A stretch of DNA of 48,175 bases, from positions 1 through 48,175 of the forward strand of contig BBXU01002188.1 in NCBI GenBank assembly GCA_001598975.1, given 5' to 3'. Source of the DNA: Parachlorella kessleri (Eukaryota; Chlorophyta; Trebouxiophyceae; Chlorellales; Chlorellaceae). The notes under the pieces are model-generated. The model ran no database searches. It worked only from the letters and a program-made list of their open reading frames with translations, and was not told the DNA's origin. Positions 1 through 12,200 of this stretch are shown one piece after another. The number at the start of each line of letters is the position of its first letter. The first letter of the stretch is position 1. The position numbers and the translations under genes were made by a program.

Positions 1-46
1 CCCCCACCCCCCACCCACCACACACACACACACACACACACACACC
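1..46. repeat. C-rich / (CA)n microsatellite
   Basis: A short C-rich stretch runs into about 13 CA dinucleotides. It lies beyond the last visible donor site of the PP2C gene, so it is probably intronic. No coding sequence was recognised between 1 and 249. Confidence 0.9.
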
Positions 47-249
47 GATTTATCCTAGCCAGCTGTTCTCCCGCAGGCCACCCAGCCAGCCCACTTCCCC
101 ACGACACTTCCACACATACTTAGCCACACCCACACGTCCGATTATGAGAGCTGGGCAACGCACTGTAACACGCCAAAGACAGCGCCACAAGAGTTGGTCT
201 CAGACTAAGCTAGAGCCCCTGTGTGCCCCACAGAAGAAATACCACTCAC

Positions 250-2737
250 GGTTTCATCTTCTCTAGCCGCCTTGTGATCGTCCGTCAGAGCTACCGCTGC
301 GCCATTCCGGCACAGAACGGCGCGTGAGTCACCTGTAGCACCAGCACACACAGCACAGCTCATTCGACAAACGCGGTGCATGCTTCGCCAGCAGCCACAG
401 GTAGCATTCATTCAGCAACGCAAGCCCGGTCACAAAAACAACTTGCGGCGCCCGAGACCACATGCAGGAATTGATACAGAAATAGGTACGGCTGCAACAC
501 ACCAGCCCAACTGCCATGCCAAGCTATTAGTGTATGTACTAACCTTTCACCAGGGCAGGCAGGACGCGGCAAACTTGCACCCCATAAGAGCCAATGATAC
601 ACTTGCAATGCACTTGCAAGGGCCAAAATGCCACACTGGTACACAGAATGACACCTGACCAGCCCCACAGCGCTCAACCTCACAGATTGGCAGAGGCTTA
701 CTTACCGCAGTTGGCTACATAGAGCATCCGGGTGCCAACAAGAGCTACAACCGCGGTTGTGCCTACTAGGGCAGCATTCTCTGCCTGGCCGAAATCCTCG
801 TCTGCACAGCATGGCATCAGCAGCAAGAGTGACAACCTCTCTGCAACCGAGGGAGGCGACGCATTGGCACCCCAAATTCAGAAGCACAGCAAGATGCCCG
901 TCATGCCAGCACCAGTAAGTGCATGCTCCGGCCAAGCTGTAAAGCTCTTTCCCATACATAAACTCTTGCCTGGGTTTGCATAACTGCCTGCCTACCACCT
1001 ACAACTAAACTGCACTTCTTCCCCCCATTCAAGTACCACTGCAGCACGCACCAAAGCCCCAGGCGGTGCCCTTCTCAAGCATGCAAGCCCCCCGCTGCAC
1101 CGCAGTGCACATAGTACCATGCCAAACACATCCCAACACTTCGGCCCGCACATCACAGGTAATTGCCGCTAAGCTCCGCCCTGTCAGCAGCAGCCCCGCG
1201 TCCAAACCCACAAACGAACAAAATTGCAGCCCCCCACCCCACACCCAGCCACCGTAACAGCCACAACAGCACCATGTCGATGCTTGCCTGTCATGTGGAA
1301 GGCCCTGGTGAGCGCCTGCTCCACCGTCTCGCTGGTGCAAGGCAGGCCCTCCACCTTATTAGTGCCCTCGCGATCCCCAGGCCCAGAGTCGACGTCACAG
1401 TCGAGGAAGGACGTCTCGCTGGCGGTGCTGCTGGTGCCCTCCAGCAAGTCTGCGCTGGCATCTACATACTCAGAGCGCGGCGAGGTGCCGCGAGGCCCCG
1501 AAGCCCCACTGGCAGTCGAATTACGTGCTGGGGGGCTGTTGGGAAGGTCCATGTCTTGGATGCCCGAGCTGCGTTGCCCCGCTGCGCCCGCTTGGGCGCC
1601 GTTGCCGTTGCCTGTGCCACCGCCGCTACTGGAGGCCTCGCCCGCAGCGGCGTGGGGGCTGTGGGAAGTGGGGTGGATGGGCGAGGTGATGGAGGACAGC
1701 ACCTGGCGCACGCGCTCATGCATGGTGCGCGCACAGTGCATGGCGGCATCAGCACCACCGTGCCCGTCAAACACCCCAAAGAAGTGAAGGGTCTCGACAA
1801 GCACAGGCGAGCCCTCGCTGCCGCCGCTAGCGCCGCTGGACAGGTGCAGTGGCGGCAACCCGCGGCTGTGCCCGCCACTGCCTGCGCTACCGCTGGCCTC
1901 CGGTCCGCCCACGCTGCTCGACTGCCCTTGCTGCGGCTGCGGCTGGCCTGTGCCGGTGGCAGCAGAGGCCTCTGAGTTGGCTGCTGTGGGCGTGCTGGCG
2001 TTGCGCACGCTGCTGGCTATCCGCGGCGGCACCAGCTCATCCAGCGGTGCTTCGCTGATGGGCACCTCCAGCAGAAAAGGCACCGCTGAGTAGGCGTCCT
2101 CCATCTTTGGCCGCCTGCCTATAACCGCCTTGTGCCCGTACGGAGGGCACACACTCTGCTGCTGTATATGCTGCTGCACGGGCCTGGGTGACACCGGGCC
2201 CTGCTCTGTCCGCAGGCCAGGGCCCCTTGGGTGAGCCTGGGGGAAGGAGTGGGACTTGACTTCCACGCTGATCCTGCGGCTGCTGGCCTCCCCAGTGGAG
2301 GCCCCAGATGCAGCATCCACTGCGTGCACCTGGCCGCTGAGCTGGGGCGTAGCAATTGGAGCGGGGCCCGCGTGGGGCTCATCTGCATGACAAGCAGTGG
2401 AAAGCAGGTGAGCAGGTCATGGGCTCACCCAAAAAACGTGCCTGGGTGCTGGAGCGCTTCCGGGCGTCGCCCGATGCAGCCACGCACCGTCCATGCTAGT
2501 GCTGTGCTGCCGCTTCAGCGGCTGGTAGGACCCTTCCGGCTCCTCCCGGTCCCGAGGGGAGTCGGGCCTGCTTCTTCTAGGGTGCTTCAGGTTGCCCGGC
2601 TCTGTGTGCTGCTGCGGGGGGTGTGTCTGGTCCTGCTCGCTAGACTGGCTGCCGCTGCGGGAGCCCTTCTTGCTATTAGCTCCGGATCTGCAGCAGGCCA
2701 CGCCAAGGCTCAAGTCGCCCACCGTGAAGACTGGCAC
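250..2737 (-). CDS. PP2C-type Ser/Thr protein phosphatase (partial, C-terminus off left edge)
   Basis: Metal-dependent PPM/PP2C phosphatase that removes phosphate from Ser/Thr. Exons on the minus strand: about 2737-2488, 2382-1288, 801-706 and 332-250, continuing beyond the left edge; phases agree at every junction. Motifs in order: RRPKMEDAYSAV (the R-x-x-M-E-D metal/phosphate motif), FFGVFDGHGG (metal-binding Asp and Gly), GTTAVVALVGTRMLYVANCG, then GDSRAVLC and LTDDHK. Low-complexity inserts of roughly 75 residues (between RxxMED and DGHGG) and 105 residues (after DGHGG) enlarge the domain. The intron 1287-802 begins with GC (GCAAGC) rather than GT, and splicing there restores AFHMT-DEDFG. 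The 5' end is unresolved: the first exon shown follows TAG at about 2738, which can be read as a splice acceptor, so a further upstream exon is likely. The missing C-terminus should hold the last metal-binding Asp motifs. Substrate unknown. Confidence 0.9.
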
Positions 2738-3525
2738 CTAGCATGAAGCTGCTCCGCCCCGAGTGCCAACAGCATCTCCAGGCGAACGTGGCGCAGCTTG
2801 CAAGAACTGATAGCAGGCAGGGCCAGCTGGCACCTTTTAAACAGGGTAATGCCGCAGAAGCCGAAGTTTGCCTGGTTCTGAGAGCTGGTGCCGAGGCTCC
2901 TCTGCCTTTCCATAATCAAAGAAAATCGTCACCATGTCGGTACATGCTCGCTGTGGCAACTTGCTACGCAGGCAGGGGTTGTGGGCATTGCCCCTCCAGG
3001 GTCAATTACTAACCATGAGGAGGATCTTTGGTGCCCCCTTGCAAACCTCGCCTTCGGCGTCCCTGGTGCGTCTGTTGTCACAATGAGGACTGTGCTCTCA
3101 AATTGCTGCGTGATTAGGGCGCGGCTGCGACTATGCCGGGAATACTACAACTCGTAAGCGGGGCCATGGAAGGCTGCCGACGTGGAGGTCTTGTGCTGAC
3201 TGCGTCACGCCCACGGTTCCGGGTATATATCCAAGCTGTGGGGCCGATCGCCTAGGATCGCAAGGACGCGGTATTGCAATGCGCTTAGCCAACCGGGCCT
3301 CATGAAAGCCCTGCCAGTGTGCTTTCTGGAAGTTCGACGGTGACACGAGGCAGAATGGGGTTTGGGTGGGAACCCTTTGCTACTAGGTTAGCATCCACAG
3401 GCGCGTGCACGGCCTCTGCCTCTACGATGATCAGAAGAGCAGGCTAGAGAATGGATGAGGTGTAGTTTGCTGTAGTGCCTGCTGCCTTTGCCTCCTAAGG
3501 CCACTTACGGTTTAGTATATCCTCT

Positions 3526-3566
3526 GTAGGAGGGGGGACTCGAGATTGACGGTACCCCCCTCCTAC
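3526..3566. repeat. Perfect 12-bp inverted repeat (hairpin)
   Basis: GTAGGAGGGGGG at 3526-3537 is matched exactly by CCCCCCTCCTAC at 3555-3566, with a 17-nt spacer. The arms could form a GC-rich hairpin or be the terminal repeats of a tiny relic element. It lies in the intergenic space upstream of the PP2C gene. Confidence 0.8.
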
Positions 3567-4416
3567 ATCCTCTCTCATTCTCCTTATCACGCTGTCTTGT
3601 CAACAATTTTGACCCGAGGTGAACTGCAGGTCCCCTGCTTTACCTGCGTTATTGGTGACAATAAGCACACCTTGCCAGGCTGATACACGGTGACCTTGGT
3701 GCAGTCTCCGGCACAGGGTACCTTGCCTGACTCCTCTGCATGTATGCTCGCAAAACCTGCTGCTGGCCTACTGTGTGTTCCCCAGCTTTATTGCTAAGCC
3801 ATCCACCCGAGCATCGCAAGGGAAATGTGGTTATTCAGAACAGTAAAACTTTGCCATGTGGGGGATGCCAGTCATACCTGGGTGGTTGGATAGGGTTTGG
3901 CAAGGGGAGCAGCTGCGGCGCAAGGAAGACCCCACACATCCGACTTGATGGCACTGCTGCTTCCATCTCGCTCCCACTGCAAGTGTTATTCAAGCCAACC
4001 TGGGGGTCCCCTGGCTTTTGCTAGGTTTAAAAGGTTGGAAGGACCAGCTCTCACATTCCAGGCTAGCTCAACGCTTTCCCCATTACTTGCTGCTGCTTAC
4101 AAAGTTCATATGCCATCCACACAACACCCAACCAATCCATGCCTTGACCTTGTGAAGATGGACTGATAGAGGGCCAGTGTGAAACGCAATCTCATACCTG
4201 CCAACAAAGTCAGTGGACTCCTGGGATCATCTCTAGCGTATCTCACAACTAACAAACTAAGGGCGAAAGCGCCTCTACACGGTGAAATGGTAAGGCACAT
4301 AGGATGCGCCGGAGCGTGAAGCGCCCCACTACAACATCTACCGTCCTGTGGCTTCGTGGTAATGCAGTTATAAGGCACGCTGCCTCATCAGCCCCACTTC
4401 AACTACACTCAACGAC

Positions 4417-4421
4417 TTACA
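4417..4421 (-). promoter_or_regulatory. Candidate TGTAA polyadenylation signal
   Basis: TTACA on the plus strand reads TGTAA on the minus strand, about 60 nt after the stop codon of the HR-like gene. TGTAA is the usual polyadenylation signal of many chlorophyte algae. The motif is short, so the call rests on position. Confidence 0.4.
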
Positions 4422-4464
4422 TCCTGCCAACCTGGTCAACAATCACGCAGTTGCTACAGGCGGT

Positions 4465-4480
4465 GCACCAGTGCTGGTGC
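4465..4480. repeat. 7-bp stem inverted repeat abutting a stop codon
   Basis: GCACCAG (4465-4471) and CTGGTGC (4474-4480) pair around a 2-nt spacer, directly after the TGA stop of the HR-like gene on the minus strand. Possibly a 3'UTR hairpin; possibly chance. Confidence 0.4.
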
Positions 4481-5669
4481 TCACTGCCTCATCCCAAGGT
4501 AGAATAATAAGGCGCCAAACATGGAGGTATTCTGCAGGCAGCAAGCTGCAATAAACTCAGATGCTGGCAGGGCTTACTGCTGTCAACCAGCAAGAGAGCC
4601 GACTGGGTAACGTCCCAGCAGTAGCTGGACCATCAACCACTTGCAAGGTAAAGCACGCCAGCCAGTTTCCTTGCGCACCACCCCCCACGGCATCAGTGCA
4701 AAGGTCTTTAGTAGGAGCTCTTTACAGGACTGTCCTGCGCAGATAAACTTGCCTTGAAGAAATGTATAACGTCAGCCATCATTTCAGGCGTGTTGGGAGG
4801 GGAGTCCCAAAAGCCGTGCATGATGGGCGTCACAGTCAGGAGGAAAAGGAGCTGCGGGCCAATGGTGCAACAGATGCTAAGAGTTAATTGGGCCTCACAT
4901 GTGCATGGGCATGGCCCATAGGGAGGCTGTATCTATGACTTTTGCCGGGTTGCTGCAGCAGGCTTTTCCCCTTTAGGAATCCGCGACCAAAAGGCAAGTC
5001 TCAGGAATGGCCGGAGCTCTAGCTGGATGCAAACCAGAGTCTATTGCTCACCAGAAGAACCGCGCCAAACCGTCTGTTGAGCAGGAACAGCAGCCCCCCA
5101 CCCAGCTCCAGTGCTATGGAGGCTAGCAGGGCATAGGGATACATCGCCTGCAGTACCAGCAGCGCGTCCATCTGAACTACTCCACACACTCAAAGCATTA
5201 TGCCTAGGATGCTGCAGGCTAGCTGCAGGTGATGTGCTGGCATGAAATGAGGAGCGGCATCAGCCCCTTGGCCCAGAAAGAGGGCGCAGCCGCCCTCACT
5301 ACCACAGCAGCCCACCCGGCCTACATCAAGTGCGTGTCAATGTAGTCCAAGGTGGCGGCCCCTCGGCCCTCAAAAGCTCCCCTTGCTGTGCATCTCACCT
5401 TGGTGATTGGGAGGCTGGTCCCAGCCCAGTGATTCACTCGCTGCAGGAAGGTGTCCAGCTTGGGCTCCATGACAGCCATGGTGGGGCCGCCCTGCAGGTT
5501 ATGCAGTGTGGGTCGAGCCCAGGGCAGGCAGTTGCACCAGCCAGCTGACAGGCTCTGTGGCCCAAAGCTTATGGCTTACCGTTACAATGTCGAAAGATTG
5601 CAGCTTTTGAAGCCCGCTTGACAGGAAGATGAAAACGAACAGCAGGCGACCAAGGAAGGCTAGAGCCAT
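4481..5669 (-). CDS. HR-like lesion-inducing protein / DoxX-like membrane protein
   Basis: Small integral membrane protein of the plant HR-like lesion-inducer family (DoxX-like); biochemical role unknown. Five exons, all phase 0: 5669-5580, 5491-5399, 5171-5052, 4851-4753, 4531-4481; total 150 aa. Exon 1 gives MALAFLGRLLFVFIFLSSGL, a hydrophobic N-terminal segment followed by QKLQSF. Exon 2 gives GGPTMAVMEPKLDTFLQRV. Exon 3 has the family hallmark LELGGGLLFLLNRRFGAVLL. Exon 4 has the signature TVTPIMHGFWD. Exon 5 ends MFGALLFYLGMRQ. About four hydrophobic segments are visible. The last intron starts with GC (AAG|GCAAGT at 4752-4751); splicing it recovers the expected last helix, whereas reading through gives a short unrelated tail. 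It is transcribed divergently from the CLASP gene. Confidence 0.93.
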
Positions 5670-6213
5670 CGTGCAGTGCTGTTGTTTGCTTGCACCAGTA
5701 AGTGGCTCGGTGACTAGTTTAGGCCACGAGACGCCTGATCAAAGCGACGTTGGGGGTAAGAAGAACGATCGGCTTCTTACTGACTCACAGCACGATGCTT
5801 CAGGAGTATATATGCAAGTGCAAGCAAAAGGAGCTGCAGAGCCAAACCTTGAGATGGAAGCAGGGTAGAAGAAACGTGGTGACCGGGAATCGGCGGGTAT
5901 CTCACAAAATTGAAGGAGATGCAGCTGTTCTGTCAGGCTCGACTGTCGTGCTCTGTTTTGCTCAGTTCAGTTCTGCTTCTTCCTATGCCTTGCTTTTAAG
6001 CGTCAGTTGAAACGATTTGCATGGCTGAGCATCCTGGAAAGGCGAAGCTGGCTGCGGTAGCTATTTCCCTCTAGACTGCGTACAGCGTCAGACCACCCTG
6101 TAGCTCCTACTCTCTGTGGAGCGAGGAGAAGGGCTGACATTTTGGCCAGGGGCCGGCTCACACTGGCTTCTACCAGATAAAGTGTAGCACACTACCCAAG
6201 CTTGGCATTTCCT
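5670..6213. promoter_or_regulatory. Divergent intergenic promoter region (HR-like gene / CLASP)
   Basis: 544 bp separate two opposite start codons. TATATAT at 5807-5813 lies about 140 nt upstream of the HR-like ATG and is a plausible TATA element for that gene. No exon was recognised. A stop at 6178-6180 is in frame with the CLASP start, so any additional CLASP 5' exon would have to be spliced in after it. Confidence 0.55.
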
Positions 6214-9200
6214 ATGCGGCGAGGCGGGTTCAGAGATGCAGGCGGCGTCGTGGCCAGCGCTGGGGAGCTCCCTATTGCCAAACCAGTTCCAGTGTTTTCG
6301 GAGGAGCAACTCCGTTGTGAATTTGAGGGTGTGGCAGGCAGCCTAAAGCCCAGCGTAGACTGGGTGCAGCGCGTGGTTGCGCTGGTGCGGTTGGAGAGCT
6401 TGGTGCTAGGGGGCGCTACACACATAGCTGGCTTCACTGAGGGGTTGCAGGTGCTGCGTGACCCACTCATTGCCCAGGTATGAGTTCTTCCATTTTGGCC
6501 TGTCGCTAGGACAAGGGCCTGGGCAGCAGCTGTGTTCCACACTGGTCCCCAGTAACATACAGTTTTGTAAGCAGGACAGGCACACCAGTAGGATTGCTCT
6601 GCAACACAGAGCGGTCTGCACTGGTGCAGGTCCTAGAGCGCCGGTCGGCTGTTTCACGGCAGGCATGCCATGTTGTAACGGTGCTGGCGGAGGCTTGTGG
6701 GGAGAGGTTGGAGCCCCTGGCTCTGCCGTTGCTACAGGCCTTGTTGAAAGCCATCGCTATGGGTATCCAGGTAAGATAGGTATATGCGGGTCTGACGGGA
6801 ACAACAATTACAAGGGAACCTGCAGTACTCACCCTCCCACAGAATGGGGTAGATGTGTGGCTCTCTCATCAGCTGCCAGTCTTTCTGCATACGGCAACAG
6901 ACTTCACTTCCACTCAGGCTGTCTCTAGGGTCTTACCCAATCGTGTGCTCGTTCCTTCAGGTAGTAACAGATGCAGCAGATGCGTGCGCTAGGGCGCTTG
7001 TGCGCCACTGCCACACGCCCAAGCTGCTTCCCCGGCTGTGCTCCATGGTGACGGCAGACAAAAATGGCAAGCTGCGGCAATGTGCCAGCAGCTACCTGCT
7101 CCAGGTGTGGTTGGCGTGTTTCACAGACGTTAGTAATGCGATGCAGGCTTCCAGCCACCTCTCTCGCCACTCATCAACAGTGAGGCGTGTCATTGCTGGG
7201 AGTGCTACACCAGTGCATGCTGCAAGCATTGCACGCTCAGTAAGCTTGCAGCCATTTCATTTCATTCTGCCGGTGAGTCGATGCTTGGCAAGAAAGAAGG
7301 CAGGTGGCACCGGTGGTCTGCAGGCCTTCGAGGAGTGGGACTCGGCGCTGCTTGACAGGCACTTGGAAGCCATAGAAGCAGCCATCCTTGCAGCAGCCCA
7401 AGATGCCCAGTCAGATACCCGTGCCAGCGGGCGACAGATGTATGCTATCTATGGCAGCACTTGGCCAGCCCGGGCAGCTGGCCTACTGCAGCGAGCACAG
7501 AAGGACAGGCCGCTGCAGGAGAAGCTCCAGCAAGCCCTGGAAGCCTACAGGCCAGGTTAGGGAGATTTGGCAGCGTGCATCATTACCACACCTGCAATCT
7601 AACATGGGTGTTTCTGCATGGCCTCAGGGGAACAGCGGGTTGTAGTTGTTGATGTAGTGGGGGGGAAGCCTGTGATTTCGCAAGCATGTCTGCAAAGACA
7701 CGACCATGTTGCCGACTGCAGTAGTTCCTAGTAAATACCGAAGATCGCTTCACTGCTTGGGACTTCCTGTTGTCCGGGATTTGAGGCGTGGACTACCTGC
7801 ATGACTGCATCAAGGTTGTCGCATCTCATTGAGGATGCAGGAGGGTTGCAATGAAGGTGAAATGTCCTCATCCTCTAGCGGTCCGCTGGTAAGCTTTTTA
7901 TATTCTGGCTGCAGGGGTGCTCGCCAGACAGACCAGTAACACGTCACACGAAGCAAATAGCCTGCGGTCCTCGTTGGGACATGCTAGTGCTAGCGGCAGC
8001 ACGCAGCCCAACACCCCGCGGGGCTCTCGCTCCGGCGGCTTGCCTGGGCTGGCAGCACCCAGCACCACTGCTCCTGCGGGCGCCCCAGGCCCCAGGCCAG
8101 CAGTAACAGTGGGCCGCCCACCCCCTCTGGTGCCTAGGCTGGCGCTAGGCAGCCTTGCTGCCTCTGGAGGCAGCAGCCCTACCACCAGCAGCGGCATGCC
8201 AAACAGCGCCCGGCAGCTGGCAGTACCCTCATCAGGCATCACTCCACGGGCTGTCCGGCAGCCCCCACAGACTGCGAGGGCGCCAAGGCTGGGGCTGCTT
8301 CAGGAGGGAGAAAACCAGCGCCCCAACTCTGCCGGCAGCGGAGCCAGCACGCCGCGCAGCATGCAGGGCAAGCCTGGGGCGTTCAGCAAGGTTCCTGCTG
8401 CCACTGTAGAGGCTGGCATGACGCACCAGGGAGCAAGCAGGAGAGGCAGGCAGTCCATGGGAGGGGCAGCCCTCCGCATCAACATTGCGGCCTTGACACA
8501 AGATCAGGTGACGCATATCAGCATGCGTGCTGCCACCATCGTGTTCTTGCTGGCTGTGCTGGTACAGGCAACACAAGGGGCAGTGGCATCTTATGCGTGT
8601 CTTCTTGCCGCTGATGTCTGGTTTGAAACGCTCTTGCTGCAAGCTTATGCCCTGCTTCGTTCCATGCTTTACCCGCAGCACCTTTATCCCTTCATCATCT
8701 GCACCCATGTCTTTGCACCTGCAGGCTAGCGAGGACGCAACCCAGGAACAGCTGGGTGTGCATTTTGCTGGTGGCCTCCCCCCGCAGGCTGGCCACCTAT
8801 CGGCAAGGAGGGTGGCACCCACCAGCGGCCACCCTCCTCTGTCAGCCAGGGCACGGCGCCAGTCGGCTCTACCACTGCATAACAGCCTGCAGGGGCCACA
8901 GCAGCTGCATGCTCGGCCTGACGTGCCGTTGGCTCGGCGGGTGGAGGCTGACCGTAGCAGCGCCTGTGACCTGTCAGGTACAGCCTATACAAACTATAAG
9001 CTTGTGTCCACGAAGGGGCATGGGTGGGCCATACACCCTTTGTGCACCATCCTGGCTCCACCGCTCGCCAGTCTCCTTGAGAGCCAGGCTTGATTTGATG
9101 ATCCGTGCACGAAATGGCAACAAGTAGCTCGCAATGTTGGTTGTTGATTGGGGAAGCTTGATGTGATTTTGCATGTTACAGACTCCCCGGATGCAGATAC

Positions 9201-12200
9201 CACCAGCGAGCTTGCCCCTTCCAGCAGCTTCGATGACCGGCAGACCTCGTCAGCGGCGCTCCCGCAGCTGCTGGCTCAGATCAGCAAGCCAGGCACCTCC
9301 TGGGTTGACAAAGTGCAGCTGTATGGGTTGCTGGCGGAAGGTTTGCAGGGCCCTGGGTCCAGCCCTACTCCTGACGTGGCTGCCAATGCTGACCGGGTAG
9401 CTGTTTGCCTCCTAGATGGCATAGGTGAGCTTATGGGACGGATGCTGGTTCTGGGGTATGTCACGCTTGGAACCACAATTGAACCCAATAAGGAGGTGAT
9501 CTGCTCAGCATTGCTTGTTCTGTGCATGTGACTTGGTGGCGCCACAATCCCTAGTCTGGACCGAACCAGCAGCGCATCCGGAGGAGGCATTCTCCACATG
9601 CTTGCAAATGGTGGGATCGTCAGAATGTTTGGCCTGGCATGCAGGCGATGCACACTTCAAGATAGCCACGGCAGCCCTTGAGGCCCTTGCTGTTGGTCTG
9701 TCTGGCTGTAACTCCAAGCTCTTCGAGCCTTACCTGGATAGATTGATGCCAGCACTTTTCCTGAGGTGAGACGCCGCGCCCTACAGCTGAATGCATTTGG
9801 CTGTGATGACTGCAATGTTCATATGTGATGATTAGTCTATGCCGGTGGAATGGTGAGGTTATGGGCCGCCTGCAAGGGTATGTGGTCATTTAAGAGTGTG
9901 ATAAGTGTTGTGAGGGAAGCCTTGCCACCAAGATGCAGGCATTTTCTATTTACACCGGTTGCTACATTGGCATCCCGACCACCTTATCACATATCCTAAG
10001 CAGCGCTTAGCAGGGCAGTCTGGTAACGGAACGTCCGTGCTCTGAATGCAGGACGGTGGATGCCAAGGAGCAGGTCAAGCAGCTGGCAGCCACTTCACTG
10101 GCAGAGGTGCCACGTCACCATGCCCCTGACGCTGTGCTGGCAGCGCTCGCCAAGGCGCTGCAGCAGGCGCGGGCGCCAAAAGTCAAGACCGCGGTGCTGG
10201 ACTTCTTCTCAGCAGCTGCCACGGGGCTGGTAGACTTGGAGGACCAGCTGGAGCTGGCTCCTGGGCCAGCCCTGCGCATGCTGGTCGGTGCCCTGCTGCG
10301 CCTAGTGGTGGATAAGAACCATGACATCCGCCGCACAGCAGTGCGGGCAGCTAGCGTGATCTACATGGCGGGCCAAGGCTCGCCGGTGGTGTCAGCTCTG
10401 CAGGCCCTGCCGCCTGCAGAGGCTGCGGCAGTGCAGCGGGTGCTGGCTCCCGTGGTCCCGACCCTAGAGGCTGACCTTGCTGCTGCGCTGCGTGCCTCGC
10501 GCCCTGCACCAGTGCAGGGCGTTGGTGCCGCTGCCGCGCCAACAGCTGCCAGCAGCAGGCGGAGCAGCGGCGAGGGCCTGCAAAAACTGCCCGAGCTGCC
10601 ACTGGTGCTGCTGAACGCCCGTGGCGGGCCCATTGCTGCACCCAAGCCGGTCCCTGGGAGCGGCCTTAGCAGCCCCCGCAGCCTCAGCAGTCCACGTGGC
10701 CCCAGCCCAGTAAGGAGGCTGGGCAGCGAGTCCCCAGCTGCCCACTCGCCTTCGCTGTCTCGCCTGGGGCGTCAGGCATCCAACCTCTCCTACGGCGCCA
10801 CTGAGCCTGTGGATGTGCAGCTGGCCAGACAGCCTAGCAGCTGCGTGACTCACACTTCCTCGCCGGTGGCCTCCCAGCCAGTGTCTCGCACAGCCTCCTG
10901 GAAACTGGAGGAAGTTAGCAACACTGGAGTCCAGCCTGCCTCGCCCCTTGGAGGTGGCTCTAGCTCCTTATCACTGCAGCATTCCAGCGGTCCTGATTGC
11001 GCTAGTACTGCACCAGTACCAGTCTCTCATCAGCAGCAGGAGGCTGACCAGGCGTTCAGGGGTGCAGCGCCCCATGTAATGGCGAGTGTGAATCAGGGTA
11101 GTGAGGGACGCCAGCTTCACCAGCCTTCAGGCTCTGGCCCGGCAGCGGAGCAGGCCACTGCACCACATGACGGCCAGCCACCTGGGAGCACTGTTGGCAG
11201 CATGAGGGACCTGGCGCCCTTTGACGAGATCATGGAAGGCCAGCTGCGGCGCCTACTGGCCCAGCTGGCTGCTGGACCCAGCCCAGAAGCCTTCCAGGGC
11301 CTCAGCCGGCTGGCACATGTGCTGCCAGGCAGTGTGTGGCATCCTCACTTCAGTCAGGTGGGTGGGAAACCCTGCGGCAGGTGTGGTGATGCATGCCTGT
11401 GTTACTGCGCTTTAAAGCTCGGTGAAACCGCGTAAGGTGTGAGGACAGGTTGGGGTGCCGCCTCAGGAAATTATGCTGTGCATACGCTTGCATAGTTGCA
11501 CATGTAGGCAACACAAGTTCTGGCCAGTATACTCAGCTAAGTGAGTGCTCACTTTGTCAGCAGCTACCCCTTTCCATGTGCAGGTGTTGTCTGCCATACT
11601 CGCTTCCCTGGGAAGCAGCAACCCCTTGCTGCGGGAGGGAGGCCTCATGCTAGTGCAGCACCTGGCAGGGGTTCAGCCAGAGCTCTTTGTGGGGCCCCTC
11701 CCGGCCCTGCTGCCCCGGCTGCTTGAGAGCATGGCTGATGCCAGCAGGGAGGTGGTTGTGGCAGCTGACGAGGCCCTGGAGCAGCTGCTGGGTGAGTGAC
11801 CTGCTGGCCGTTGTGGGTGGGGGAGGTAGGGTATCAAGGGGTTGTAGCTCAGCGCTTCAACACAGCACAGGCGGGCATGGCAAGCCAGGGCTTTAATCCT
11901 TCGCAGAATCTGCCATGTGAGGGCCTATTCTCATTTGAATTGGATATTTAAGACACCCACAGGGCCAGTACTACACAAGGTAAACCTATGCAAGGCAGTC
12001 ACAGGTACAATGGGCTATCATGCGTCACTTCCTGCAAATGCCACACGCGACTTCCCCTTTGCCTGTGCTCCCACTAGGTGGATTGCCGCCCCTACCCAGC
12101 CTCGACCTGCTGGCTCAGCGGCTACCTCAGCAAGGGGCACCCCTGACGGCTGACCCGCACGAGGGCGGCTTGCTGTATGGGGCCCTGAAGAACCTCAACA

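Larger units (their letters stand above)
2738..4480. other. Gene-free stretch between PP2C 5' end and HR-like 3' end
   Basis: About 1.7 kb with no exon I can support. It probably holds the PP2C promoter and first exon (both PP2C and the next gene are on the minus strand). A TATATAT run at 3224-3230 is about 490 nt upstream of the first visible PP2C exon and could be its core promoter. An ATG at 2913 on the minus strand opens a 67-codon frame but does not join the PP2C frame by a convincing donor. A 12-bp inverted repeat lies at 3526-3566. Confidence 0.6.

Noticed and set aside
1163..1975. 270-codon plus-strand frame opposite the PP2C exon
   Set aside because: It is antisense to an exon with clear PP2C motifs and is a shadow of its GC-rich codons.
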